Part shown: piece by piece, positions 1 through 7,662 of the stretch
Numbering within the stretch: the stretch's first letter is position 1
Layout of the letters: the number at the start of each line of letters is the position of its first letter
Made by a program: the position numbers and the translations under genes
The notes under the pieces: generated by a model
What the model was told of the DNA's origin: nothing
The model's input: only the letters and a program-made list of their open reading frames with translations
Database searches by the model: none
DNA from: Streptomyces sp. NRRL WC-3742
GTDB lineage: Bacteria > Actinomycetota > Actinomycetes > Streptomycetales > Streptomycetaceae
NCBI RefSeq assembly: GCF_000720635.1
Contig: NZ_JOCF01000070.1
Span: 1 to 42,042, forward strand
Reading direction: 5' to 3'
Length of the DNA: 42,042 nucleotides

Positions 1-610
1 CAGTTCGGAGAGGTGCTCGACGTGGTCGAGGGCGGCGCGGTTGAGCGCGTCGCGGGCGTCGTCCTCCTCGCGGGCGGTGTGCTCGGGTTCGAGGGCGAGC
101 CCGGAGCGGTTGACCACGGCGGCGAGGGTGAGGCCCTGGACGACGAGGGTGAACACGACGACCGAGGTGGTGAGCACCAGGACGAGCGGGCGTCCGGCGA
201 GCGGGGTGCCGTCGTCGGCGAGGAGCAGGATGGACAGCGCGGCGGCCGAGCGCGGTGACGACGACCGGATCGGTGCTGGCAAGGACGGCCCCCAGCACGA
301 AGGCCATCGCGGGCGGCAGCCCGGCGAGAGCGACGGCGGCGAAGCCCACGGCCGCGGCGGAGGCGAAGACCAGGCCGAAGGAGAGGATCGTCACCGGCCG
401 CCACACCGCGCGCAGGTCGCGCAGGGACAGCTCCTCGGCGGAGGAGTAGAGCAGCGGCGGCAGCACCACCAGGGCGATGGCCTGCGGCGGCACGTGCAGC
501 GCGGGTACCCCGGGGATCAGCGCGACGCCGATGCCCGCCAGGACCAGCAGCGAGGGGGCGGGTATCCGCCATCGCCGGGCGAAGGTGGCCACGGTCGTGG
601 CCAGATCCAT
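1..610 (-). pseudogene. Internally deleted CPA1-type cation/proton antiporter (runs off left edge)
   Basis: Reading leftwards from an ATG at 610, the frame gives a membrane-antiporter N-terminus: IPAPSLLVLAG, then LPPLLYSSAEELSL, then GAVLASTDPVVVTALGRR. This is the family's TDP-containing transport core. After about residue 122 (near 240) the frame is lost. A different frame from about 235 to 1 resumes with the family's last membrane helix (VFTLVVQGLTLA) and the cytoplasmic tail. The conserved middle, including the usual AExLFND stretch and several helices, is absent. That means a large deletion with a frameshift, so the protein should not be functional. The gene continues beyond position 1, so the C-terminal end is unseen. 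A different, intact antiporter lies at 33063-34370. Confidence 0.72.
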
Positions 611-619
611 GGCCTGCCA

Positions 620-788
620 GGGGCGGCAGCTGGTTGGGGCGCGGGATGTGGAGCGGGGCTTCGGCGGCGCCGAACGGCAGATGGATGGTGTTGGGCCTGA
701 ACAGGAAGTCCTCCCGGTCGGCAACGAGCGTGAGGTGGACTCGGTCGCCGAGCAGGTAACGCAGGCCGAAGGCGTACTGCGTGGCCAT
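620..788 (-). pseudogene. Sulfide:quinone-reductase-like FAD oxidoreductase, N-terminal fragment
   Basis: A short reading frame from the ATG at 788 gives about 55 residues with LLGDRVHLTLVADREDF and LFRPNTIHLPFGA. This is characteristic of the first Rossmann unit of sulfide:quinone-reductase/NDH-2-like FAD enzymes, just after the dinucleotide-binding turn. The GxGxxG turn that should precede it is missing, and all sequence after about residue 55 is missing. The frame runs directly into the antiporter remnant starting at 610. No ribosome-binding site is visible. I read it as a deletion scar, not a small gene. Confidence 0.5.
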
Positions 789-973
789 GGCGCTGCGCCC
801 CTTCGGTACGGCGGGGATCGATGATCCTCACCGTCCCGCCGGGCTGAGGTCCCGGGGAGGGCCCAACGGCCTTCATCGGGGGGCCGACCGCCTCGTTCCG
901 TCCGGTGGACGGCTTTCGGGTATCGCGTAGCCTGGGCGGCTTCGTTCCTGATGGGGAAGACGGTGGTCACGGC

Positions 974-1396
974 ATGCACGGCGACAGCGGATTGTGGGTC
1001 ATGTTGGTCATGGGCGCCGCCGTGTGGGTCTTCTCCATCCTGGGAGCCGTTCGGCAGCTCCGCGCTCAACGGGGGACGCGGGTCGTCGGCGTACTCGTCC
1101 GGTGCTTTCGCGAGCGCGCGGCGAAGGGGAACGGTTATTGGAAGGGAACCGTTCGGTTCCAGGCGCCGGAGGGCGGGGCGTACCTGGTGTCGATGTACCT
1201 GTCCTGGTCCGGGACGCCAGGCGTTCAGGTGATGGTCTGCTACCCGCCCGGGCGTCCGAAGGAAGCCCGGGAGGCCGGCGGATGGGTCGGTTGGGTGTCC
1301 CCGCTCATGGGTTTCGTTGTGGGGACCTTCTTCGTCGTCGCTGCTGTGCTCATCCTCTCCGGCACGGTCCCCACTTCTCCGGTACCCCCGCGCTGA
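974..1396 (+). CDS. Small membrane protein with two helices, unknown function
   Basis: The predicted product is 140 residues from the ATG at 974. An in-frame GTG at 905 would add 23 residues but shows no better ribosome-binding site. Two hydrophobic helices are visible, near residues 9-27 (WVMLVMGAAVWVFSILGAV) and 112-132 (PLMGFVVGTFFVVAAVLI). Between them is a hydrophilic domain of about 80 residues with beta-strand-like alternation. The layout recalls DUF3592-type proteins, but I see no diagnostic motif. It is flanked on both sides by minus-strand gene remnants. Function is not assignable. Confidence 0.5.
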   Translation: MHGDSGLWVMLVMGAAVWVFSILGAVRQLRAQRGTRVVGVLVRCFRERAAKGNGYWKGTVRFQAPEGGAYLVSMYLSWSGTPGVQVMVCYPPGRPKEAREAGGWVGWVSPLMGFVVGTFFVVAAVLILSGTVPTSPVPPR

Positions 1397-1652
1397 CGGT
1401 CTCGCCCCTGGGCGTGTTGCCGGGGTGGGCGAAGAAGGAGACGAGGTCGGTGCCGCTGATCTGCTTGAGGACGTAGCCGGCGGCACCGGCCATGATCGAG
1501 TCGAGCAGGGCGTCCTCGTCGTCGAGCGAGGTGAGGATCAGGCAGGCCAACTCCGGCATCCGGGAGCGCAGTTCGCGGCAGACGGTCACGCCGTCGCCGT
1601 CGGGCAGCCGCATGTCCAGGACGGCGGCGTCCCGGGGTACGAGGGGAAGCAC
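1350..1652 (-). pseudogene. DevR/DosR-like response regulator, receiver-domain fragment
   Basis: The frame from about 1652 reads VLDMRLPDGDG, SRMPELACLILTS, ALLDSIMAGAAGYVLKQ and GTDLVS. These are strand 3 with the phospho-acceptor Asp, strand 4 with its Thr/Ser, and the Lys-containing strand 5 of a NarL/DevR-family receiver. The first strands of the receiver and the whole LuxR-type helix-turn-helix are missing. The last 30 residues after GTDLVS do not belong to the family. With no DNA-binding domain it cannot act as a regulator. Its neighbours (Rv1733c-like protein, universal stress protein) are classic DosR-regulon members, so a local DevR was probably lost and control now comes from elsewhere. 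Confidence 0.75.
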
Positions 1653-1668
1653 GGGGAAGGCGGCCCGG

Positions 1669-2295
1669 TCACCTGGCGCGGTGGTCGCGCGGGGCGCGAC
1701 CGCTCCAGACCGGTTCCAGCAGGGTCCAGGAGTGCTCCCAGGCGCGCGTGGCCCAGCGGTTCAGGGTGTTGAGGCGGAGGTGGAGACCGGCAGCGACGAG
1801 GGCGAGGAGGCCGATGAGGGTGGACACCCCCAGGAACGCGGCGTCGACGGCGGACGCGGTCGCTCCCGGCGGGGCCTCGGCGAACCGGCCGGAGTCGTCG
1901 GCCAGGATGCCGACGGCCGTACCGGCAGCGGTGCCGGGCGGCACCGTGACGGTGCCGGTGACGGTCCGGCCGTCCGGGGCAGCCCAGGTGGCGTCCGCCC
2001 GGGAGTGCATCAGGTCCCTGCCCCGCTCGCCTGCGGTCGGGTGCCGGGCCGGGGTGAGCGTGACGGCCCGGACCGGGTGCAGGCGGGCGGCCGTCACGGA
2101 GGCGTCGTGCCGGGCTTCGGTGTAGCTGGCCCCCGTCGCGCCGGCGCTGGCGAGCACCGCCAGCGCGGCGCCGAGCAGGGCCAGCAGCAGGGAGCGGCTG
2201 CGGGAGCGGTCGAGCAGGCGGACCAGCGGGTTGGCGTCCTGCCCGAATGCCTGCCGCAGGTGGCGGCGGAGGCGCGGGCGTGGACCGGCGCTCAT
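1669..2295 (-). CDS. Rv1733c-family membrane protein
   Basis: The product is 208 residues, with an ATG at 2295 preceded by AAGGAG (2301-2308 region). One hydrophobic helix near residues 36-56 (LLLALLGAALAVLASAG) and a second near 155-172 (FLGVSTLIGLLALVAAGLHL) flank an extracytoplasmic domain of about 100 residues. The C-terminus is basic and Trp-rich (LNRWATRAWEHSW). This two-helix layout is that of the Rv1733c family, whose mycobacterial founder belongs to the DosR dormancy regulon; its biochemical role is unknown. It lies 28 bp downstream of the universal stress gene at 2324-3184 and probably shares its transcript. Confidence 0.8.
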   Translation of the reverse strand: MSAGPRPRLRRHLRQAFGQDANPLVRLLDRSRSRSLLLALLGAALAVLASAGATGASYTEARHDASVTAARLHPVRAVTLTPARHPTAGERGRDLMHSRADATWAAPDGRTVTGTVTVPPGTAAGTAVGILADDSGRFAEAPPGATASAVDAAFLGVSTLIGLLALVAAGLHLRLNTLNRWATRAWEHSWTLLEPVWSGRAPRDHRAR

Positions 2296-2323
2296 CTCGG
2301 TTCTCCTTCGTGGACGGTCGGTG

Positions 2324-3184
2324 TCACGCGTGGGGGACGACGGCCACCGGGACGGGGCAGTGGTGGAGCACGGCGTGGGCGACGGGACCGAGCCGCATCC
2401 CGAGGGGGTGCCGCTGCTCGCGGCGGCCGAGGACGACGAGCCCGGCGCCGGTGGCGGCCTCCAGGACGGCGCTCGCGGGCCCGCCGAGCCGGGCGTCCAC
2501 GACGACCTCCACCTCGGGGTGCTTCGCGCGGCGCGCGCTCAGGTGCTGCGTCAGTACGGCGGTCTCGGTGTCCTGCTGCACCGGGAGGTCGACCAGCGGT
2601 GGCATCAGGCCGCCGTAGGCCCAGGCGGCGGACGGGTCCCAGCCGTGCACGGCGTGCAGCGCGGTGCCGCGGAGCCCGGCCGCGGTGAAGGCGAACTCCA
2701 GGACGGCGTCGGCCGGTTCGCGGGCGTCGAGCCCGACCACGACCTCGCCGGTGCCGGAGGCGGGCGTGCCCTCGCGAACCAGGACCGTCGGGATCGGGGC
2801 CCGGGCCGCGACGGCGAGGGAGACCGAGCCGACGAGCAGTCCGGCGAAGCCGCCGAGCCCCCGGGTGCCGAGGACGAGCATCTCCTGCCCCCGGGCCTCG
2901 GCGACCAGCCCGTCCACCGGGTCGTCCGCCCGGAGGGCGGTTTCCACCACCAGGCCCGGACGGGCGTGGCGGATGCGTTCGGCGACGCCGGTGAGGGCGT
3001 CGAGCGCGCTGGGCCTGGGGTCGCCCGGCCGGGAGCGGTCCATGTTGTGGGTGCTCAACCAGGGCCAGACGTGGAGCAGCCGCAGCGGAGCTGCGAGCCG
3101 GTGGGCCCAGTCGGCCGCCCAGAGGGCGGCGGCCTCGCTCTGCGGCGAGCCGTCGAGGCCGACCAGGACATGGCGTGTCGTCAC
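2324..3184 (-). CDS. Universal stress protein with two UspA domains
   Basis: The product is 286 residues from a GTG at 3184, chosen because the next residues ([12 protein letters not shown]) are the standard UspA beginning. Domain 1 covers residues 1-145 and ends with the nucleotide-binding motif G-x2-G-x9-GS ([17 protein letters not shown]). Domain 2 starts at [17 protein letters not shown], but its C-terminal loop reads [21 protein letters not shown] and is less canonical. Such tandem Usp proteins bind ATP and are commonly induced by hypoxia in actinobacteria. It is divergently transcribed from phosphoketolase across an intergenic region of about 285 bp with two DosR-like boxes, so both genes are probably co-induced. 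Confidence 0.9.
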   Translation of the reverse strand: MTTRHVLVGLDGSPQSEAAALWAADWAHRLAAPLRLLHVWPWLSTHNMDRSRPGDPRPSALDALTGVAERIRHARPGLVVETALRADDPVDGLVAEARGQEMLVLGTRGLGGFAGLLVGSVSLAVAARAPIPTVLVREGTPASGTGEVVVGLDAREPADAVLEFAFTAAGLRGTALHAVHGWDPSAAWAYGGLMPPLVDLPVQQDTETAVLTQHLSARRAKHPEVEVVVDARLGGPASAVLEAATGAGLVVLGRREQRHPLGMRLGPVAHAVLHHCPVPVAVVPHA

Positions 3185-3293
3185 GGGAACTCCCGGGAGA
3201 TCGGGGGCGGAGGGGAAGACCCTCCACCGACTGAGCACCACTGTGCGGCCGCCCTCCCGTTCGAGCCCAGGGACCGACGGGACCCAAGGCGAG

Positions 3294-3307
3294 GGGCCAC
3301 CGGTCCC
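3294..3307. promoter_or_regulatory. DosR/DevR-like palindrome, site 1 of the phosphoketolase region
   Basis: GGGCCACCGGTCCC, read on the minus strand as GGGACCGGTGGCCC, has the GGGAC-N4-G(T/G)CCC layout of DosR boxes. It lies 54 bp centre to centre (about five helical turns) from the site at 3348-3361. The divergent intergenic region could serve both the universal stress gene and phosphoketolase. Assignment rests on pattern and context only. Confidence 0.45.
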
Positions 3308-3347
3308 CGGCCGGGCCCGTGGCGCCGGGACCCAAGGCGTGGTCGGC

Positions 3348-3361
3348 GGGACCTTCGGCCC
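3348..3361. promoter_or_regulatory. DosR/DevR-like palindrome, site 2 of the phosphoketolase region
   Basis: GGGACCTTCGGCCC lies 110 bp upstream of the phosphoketolase start. Its first 13 bases recur exactly at 7526-7538 upstream of adhE. It matches the DosR core GGGAC-N4-GTCCC with one substitution in the right arm. Confidence 0.55.
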
Positions 3362-3470
3362 CTCGGCCCGGCAGGCCGGCGCACGGCAGCCTGAAGACCC
3401 CGGAAGCGGACCCCCGACGGCCGGGCACTCCGATGAGCACCTCCGTCGCCCCCAAGAGGAGAGCACAGCC

Positions 3471-5855
3471 ATGTCCGTCACCCCCGGTCCGGCCCGCAGC
3501 GGACCGTCCAACGAGGAGATCCAGGCGCTCGACGCCCACTGGCGGGCCGCCAACTACCTGGCGGTGGGCCAGATCTACCTGATGGCGAACCCGCTGCTGC
3601 GCGAGCCGCTGCGGCCCGAGCACATCAAACCCCGCCTGCTGGGACACTGGGGCACCTCACCCGGCCTCAACCTGGTGCACACCCATCTCAGCCGGGTGAT
3701 CAGGGCCCGCGGCCAGGAGGCGGTCTGCATCTGGGGCCCCGGCCACGGCGGGCCCGCCGTCCTCGCGAACTCCTGGCTCGACGGCAGCTACACCGACACC
3801 TACCCCGACGTCACCCGCGACGAGGCGGGCATGGCCCGGTTGTTCCGCCAGTTCTCCTTCCCCGGCGGCGTGCCCAGCCACGTCGCCCCCGAGACGCCGG
3901 GCTCCATCCACGAGGGCGGCGAACTCGGCTACGCGCTCTCGCACGCCTACGGAGCCGCCTTCGACAACCCCGGCCTGCTGGTCGCCTGTGTGATCGGCGA
4001 CGGCGAGGCCGAGACCGGCCCGCTGGCTGCCTCCTGGCACGGCAACAAGTTCCTCGACCCCGTCCACGACGGCGCGGTGCTGCCGATCCTCCACCTCAAC
4101 GGCTACAAGATCGCCAACCCGACCGTGCTCGCCCGGCTGCCCGAGGCCGAACTCGACGCCCTGCTGCGCGGCTACGGCCACGAGCCGCTGTACGTCGGCG
4201 GCGAGGACCCGCTGACGGTCCACCGGGCCATGGCCTGGGCCATGGACACCGCCCTCGACCGGATCGCCGCGATCCAGTACGAGGCCCGCACCGGCGGCGA
4301 AACCCGCCGCCCCCGGTGGCCGCTCATCGTGCTGCGCACGCCCAAGGGCTGGACCGGCCCGTCCGAGGTGGACGGCCTGCCGGTCGAGGGCACTTGGCGC
4401 GCCCACCAGGTGCCGCTCGACCAGGTCCGCGAAAACCCGGTGCACCTGCGGCAGTTGGAGGCATGGCTGCGCTCGTACCGGCCGGAGGAACTCTTCGACG
4501 GCCTCGGCTGCCCAGTGGCCGAGGTCCTCGCGCACATTCCCGAGGGGCACCGCCGGCTCGGAGCCACCCCGCACGCCAACGGCGGCCTGCTGCTGCGCGA
4601 CCTGCCGATGCCGCCGCTGGAGCGCTACGCCGTCCCCGTGGACAAGCCCGGCACGACGCTGCACGAGCCGACCCGCGTCCTGGGGGAGCTGCTCGCCGAC
4701 CTCATGGCCGCCACCGCCGAACGCCGCGACTTCCGCCTGGTCGGCCCGGACGAGACCGCCTCCAACCGGCTCCAGGCCGTCTACCGGGCGACGGGCAAGG
4801 CGTGGCAGGCCGACACCCTGCCCGTGGACGAACACCTCGCCCACGACGGCCGGGTGATGGAGATCCTCTCCGAACACACCTGCCAGGGCTGGCTGGAGGG
4901 GTACCTGCTGACCGGCCGGCACGGACTGTTCTCCTGCTACGAGGCGTTCGTCCACATCGTCGACTCGATGGTCAACCAGCACATCAAGTGGCTGCGCACC
5001 ACCCGCGAGATCCCCTGGCGCGAGCCGATCGCCTCGCTCAACTACCTGCTCACCTCCCACGTCTGGCGCCAGGACCACAACGGCTTCTCCCACCAGGACC
5101 CGGGCTTCGTCGACCACGTCCTCAACAAGAGCCCCGAAGCCGTACGCGTCTACCTCCCGCCGGACGCCAACACCCTGCTCGCCACCGCCGACCACGTGCT
5201 GCGCAGCCGCGACTACGTCAACGTCGTGGTCGCCGGAAAGCAGCCCTGCTTCGACTGGCTCACGCTGGACGAGGCGCGCGACCACTGCGCCCGCGGGGCC
5301 GGCGTCTGGGAGTGGGCGGGCACCGGGGAGGGCGCGGGCGAGCCCGACGTCGTCCTCGCCTGCGCCGGGGACGTACCCACCCAGGAGGTCCTGGCCGCCG
5401 CGGGCCTGCTGCGCCGCCACCTGCCCGACCTGTGGGTCCGGGTGGTGAACGTGGTCGACCTGGCTCGGCTGATGCCCGCCGAGGAGCACCCGCACGGCAT
5501 GCCCGACGCCGAGTTCGATGCCCTGTTCACCCGCGACCGGCCGGTGATCTTCGCCTACCACGGCTACCCGTGGCTGATCCACCGCCTCGCGTACCGCCGG
5601 GCCGTCCACCCGCACCTGCACGTGCGCGGCTACAAGGAGTCCGGCACCACGACCACACCGTTCGACATGGTCGTCCGCAACGACCTGGACCGCTACCGCC
5701 TGGTCATGGACGTCATCGACCGCGTCCCCGGCCTGGCCGGTCCGGCGGCCGCCCTGCGCCGGACGATGGCCGACCAGCGGACGCGTCACCAGGACTGGAT
5801 ACGCGAGCACGGCACCGACCTGCCCGAGGTCACCGAATGGACCTGGCAGGGCTGA
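3471..5855 (+). CDS. xfp: Xylulose-5-phosphate/fructose-6-phosphate phosphoketolase
   Basis: The product is 794 residues, the normal family length. The ATG at 3471 follows AGAGGAGAG and begins the usual N-terminus (residues 20-38 include [17 protein letters not shown]). The enzyme uses thiamine diphosphate to split xylulose-5-P or fructose-6-P with phosphate, giving acetyl-phosphate plus a triose or tetrose phosphate in the cytosol. Visible family signatures include [19 protein letters not shown], the ThDP-binding [11 protein letters not shown] near residue 176 with NGYKIANPT after it, and [17 protein letters not shown] in the second half. A universal stress gene follows 75 bp downstream. Acetate kinase is not in the window, so how acetyl-P is used cannot be seen here. 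Two DosR-like boxes upstream suggest low-oxygen control. Confidence 0.95.
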   Translation: MSVTPGPARSGPSNEEIQALDAHWRAANYLAVGQIYLMANPLLREPLRPEHIKPRLLGHWGTSPGLNLVHTHLSRVIRARGQEAVCIWGPGHGGPAVLANSWLDGSYTDTYPDVTRDEAGMARLFRQFSFPGGVPSHVAPETPGSIHEGGELGYALSHAYGAAFDNPGLLVACVIGDGEAETGPLAASWHGNKFLDPVHDGAVLPILHLNGYKIANPTVLARLPEAELDALLRGYGHEPLYVGGEDPLTVHRAMAWAMDTALDRIAAIQYEARTGGETRRPRWPLIVLRTPKGWTGPSEVDGLPVEGTWRAHQVPLDQVRENPVHLRQLEAWLRSYRPEELFDGLGCPVAEVLAHIPEGHRRLGATPHANGGLLLRDLPMPPLERYAVPVDKPGTTLHEPTRVLGELLADLMAATAERRDFRLVGPDETASNRLQAVYRATGKAWQADTLPVDEHLAHDGRVMEILSEHTCQGWLEGYLLTGRHGLFSCYEAFVHIVDSMVNQHIKWLRTTREIPWREPIASLNYLLTSHVWRQDHNGFSHQDPGFVDHVLNKSPEAVRVYLPPDANTLLATADHVLRSRDYVNVVVAGKQPCFDWLTLDEARDHCARGAGVWEWAGTGEGAGEPDVVLACAGDVPTQEVLAAAGLLRRHLPDLWVRVVNVVDLARLMPAEEHPHGMPDAEFDALFTRDRPVIFAYHGYPWLIHRLAYRRAVHPHLHVRGYKESGTTTTPFDMVVRNDLDRYRLVMDVIDRVPGLAGPAAALRRTMADQRTRHQDWIREHGTDLPEVTEWTWQG

Positions 5856-5884
5856 CGGGGCGGGACGGACCGACCGACAGCAGC

Positions 5885-5915
5885 GAGATCAACGAGAACA
5901 ACGAGATCAACGAGA
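5885..5915 (+). repeat. Direct repeat just upstream of a universal stress gene
   Basis: GAGATCAACGAGA occurs at 5885-5897 and again at 5903-5915, separated by ACAAC. It sits in the gap between phosphoketolase and the next gene, immediately before the GAGAGGGGAGA ribosome-binding region. The purine-rich repeat may simply be an unstructured leader; no function can be assigned. Confidence 0.5.
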
Positions 5916-5930
5916 GAGGGGAGAGACGTC

Positions 5931-6785
5931 ATGTCGCACGTCGTAGTCGTCGGGGTCGACGGATCGGAACCGAGCAGGGCCGCGGCCGAGTGGGCCGCTG
6001 GGGAGGCCCACCGCAGCGGGCGGCCCCTGCGGATGATCCACGCCGGGGCGGCGGTGCCCTTCGACCCCACGGAGCCCGGCGACGCCGTCGAGCAGGTCCC
6101 CGAGCCGGTGCTCGCCGTCTGGGACCACCTCGCGAGCGCACTGCCGGGCCTGGAGATCAGCTGCGGGCACGCGCCCGGCAACCCGGCGGCCGTGCTGGCC
6201 GCCGCCGGCGGGCGGGAGGGCCTGGTGGTCGTCGGCTCGCGCGGGTCAGGCGGATTCGCGGGACTGCTGGTCGGCTCGATCGCGCTGCGCACGGCGGCGC
6301 GCGCCCACTGCCCCGTGGTCCTGGTGCGGGCCGGGGATGGGACGGGGGTCGAGGGTGACGTGGTGGTCGGGCTGGACAGCGCCCGGTCCTACGGCGACGT
6401 CCTCTCCTTCGCCTTCGAACAGGCATCCGAGCGCGGGGCGGCCGTGCGGGTCCTGGAGAGCCGCACGCGCCCGGCGGGGCCGTACCTGACGGAGGCGCCG
6501 GTGGACCAGCCCGAGATCAGGGAGGCCCTGGCGGCGGCCGAGCTGACGCGGCTCCAGGACGCGATCGCCCCCTGGTGCGAGAAGTACCCCGCGCTCCGGG
6601 TCGAGGCCGAGGTGACGGCTTGGCCGGCCGGGCGGGCGCTCGTCGAGGCGTCGCGAGGCGCCGCGCTGACGGTGGTGGGCCGCCGGACATCCGGGCTGCA
6701 CGCGGCCGCACCCTGGCTGGGTGGCGTGGCCCACGCGGTCCTGCACCACGCGCACAGCCCGGTGGCGGTGGTGCCGCACGCCTGA
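5931..6785 (+). CDS. Universal stress protein with two UspA domains
   Basis: The product is 284 residues from the ATG at 5931, after a GAGAGGGGAGAG ribosome-binding region. Domain 1 begins SHVVVVGVDGSEPSRAAAEW and carries the ATP-binding loop [17 protein letters not shown] near residues 103-119. Domain 2 begins VVVGLDSARSYGDVLSFAF and ends with ALTVVGRRTSGLHAAAPWLG, where the loop is degenerate. It follows phosphoketolase on the same strand with a 75 bp gap and a strong terminator after it, so the two form a short operon. It is a paralogue of the protein at 2324-3184. Such proteins are ATP-binding stress factors, often in hypoxia regulons. Confidence 0.92.
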   Translation: MSHVVVVGVDGSEPSRAAAEWAAGEAHRSGRPLRMIHAGAAVPFDPTEPGDAVEQVPEPVLAVWDHLASALPGLEISCGHAPGNPAAVLAAAGGREGLVVVGSRGSGGFAGLLVGSIALRTAARAHCPVVLVRAGDGTGVEGDVVVGLDSARSYGDVLSFAFEQASERGAAVRVLESRTRPAGPYLTEAPVDQPEIREALAAAELTRLQDAIAPWCEKYPALRVEAEVTAWPAGRALVEASRGAALTVVGRRTSGLHAAAPWLGGVAHAVLHHAHSPVAVVPHA

Positions 6786-6803
6786 GCGGGCTCCGCACCG
6801 CAC

Positions 6804-6839
6804 GGACTGCCGTGGCACCGGCCGGTGCCACGGCAGTCC
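6804..6839. terminator. Perfect 18-bp inverted repeat, terminator
   Basis: GGACTGCCGTGGCACCGG is followed directly by its exact reverse complement. It lies 19 bp after the universal stress gene stop and before the convergent VOC gene, so it probably ends transcription from the phosphoketolase side and perhaps from both sides. A short CGTTTC tail follows, typical of U-poor actinobacterial terminators. Confidence 0.85.
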
Positions 6840-6923
6840 TCGTTTCGCGCGGAGCCCGTAGGGGTCCGGGCGGCGGCCGACCCCGGTTGATCCGGCACCT
6901 GGACCGCACTGTCCCGGTGAGTC

Positions 6924-7424
6924 TCAGGTGGCGGAGCCCGCGGCGGCGCCGGTGGCCAGGTCCGCGCCCCAGCGGGCGATGGCGGCCTCCAGGTCCAGGG
7001 GGCCCATCTTCGGCGTCTCGCCGGGCGCCGACCAGCCCTCCCGCGGCACGCGCCACATCACCTCGAACTCGTTGCCGTCCGGGTCCTTGGCGTAGAAGGA
7101 CAGGGAGTGGTGGTGGTCGGTGGCGCCGACGAGGGCCCCGCGCTCGCTGAGGGCGCGGCCGATCTCGGCCAGCTCGCCGAGCGTGCCGACCTCCCATGCC
7201 AGGTGGTACAGGCCGACCCGGCCCGGCTGCGGGCCGGGTGCGTCGGCGCCGATCGCGAACAGGCCGAGGTCGTGGTCGTTGAGCGTCTCCTCGGCGCTGA
7301 GGAAGGCGGCCCGCCCGGGGAACTCGACGTCGACCTTGAAGCCCAGCACCTCGGTGTAGAACGCGACCGAGGTCGCGACGTCGCGGATGTAGAGCACCGC
7401 GTGGTTGAGGCGACGTACCGGCAT
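6924..7424 (-). CDS. VOC-superfamily (glyoxalase/dioxygenase-like) protein
   Basis: The product is 166 residues with an ATG at 7424 after CAAGGAGAG. It has two beta-alpha-beta-beta-beta modules: residues 1-60 (LNHAVLYIRDVATSVAFYTE) and residues 68-135. His-8, a His in LYHLAWEV, and the Glu of GNEFEVMW stand at the usual metal-ligand positions of ring-cleaving extradiol dioxygenases and glyoxalases; HHHSLSFYAKDPDG precedes the last ligand. Metal-dependent enzyme is the safe call; substrate is unknown. Its promoter holds two TTCAA/TTGAA palindromes suggesting a MarR-type repressor not present in the window. It is divergent from adhE. Confidence 0.85.
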   Translation of the reverse strand: MPVRRLNHAVLYIRDVATSVAFYTEVLGFKVDVEFPGRAAFLSAEETLNDHDLGLFAIGADAPGPQPGRVGLYHLAWEVGTLGELAEIGRALSERGALVGATDHHHSLSFYAKDPDGNEFEVMWRVPREGWSAPGETPKMGPLDLEAAIARWGADLATGAAAGSAT

Positions 7425-7441
7425 GGGTCTCTCCTTGCAAA

Positions 7442-7494
7442 GTTCAAACTTGAACCGAATCGCTTCGACAGTAACCCGGTAGTTCGAATTTGAA
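7442..7494. promoter_or_regulatory. Pair of TTCAA-N2-TTGAA palindromes, putative MarR-type operator
   Basis: GTTCAAACTTGAAC (7442-7455) is a perfect 6-2-6 inverted repeat. TTCGAATTTGAA (7483-7494) is a near copy 40 bp away. Both are strikingly AT-rich for this genome and lie just upstream of the VOC gene start at 7424, where a repressor would block its promoter. The type of regulator is inferred; no regulator gene is adjacent. Confidence 0.6.
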
Positions 7495-7525
7495 TAATAG
7501 GGCGAGTGGGTGCCCGCCCGCACAC

Positions 7526-7539
7526 GGGACCTTCGGCCT
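7526..7539. promoter_or_regulatory. DosR/DevR-like box upstream of adhE
   Basis: GGGACCTTCGGCCT lies 124 bp upstream of the adhE start. Thirteen consecutive bases are identical to the site at 3348-3360 upstream of phosphoketolase, pointing to a common regulator for both fermentation units. Confidence 0.55.
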
Positions 7540-7662
7540 GCGGGAGTGGCCCATTGGACACGCGCCCCGGTTCGGGCCGCCCCGGCACGCTGGAAGCGGC
7601 AGCGCGGGCGGGACGAACCGTACGCGCGGCCCCCGATGACGAACCGAAAGGTGGCACCCACC

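Noticed and set aside
841..853. GGGCTGAGGTCCC as a further DosR-like box
   Set aside because: The spacer is one base short compared with the other sites, and no intact DosR-type gene starts next to it.
3657..5810. 717-codon open frame on the minus strand opposite phosphoketolase
   Set aside because: It is a high-GC shadow: Val/Gly/Ala/Asp-rich, with no domain, and lies wholly inside a confidently identified gene.
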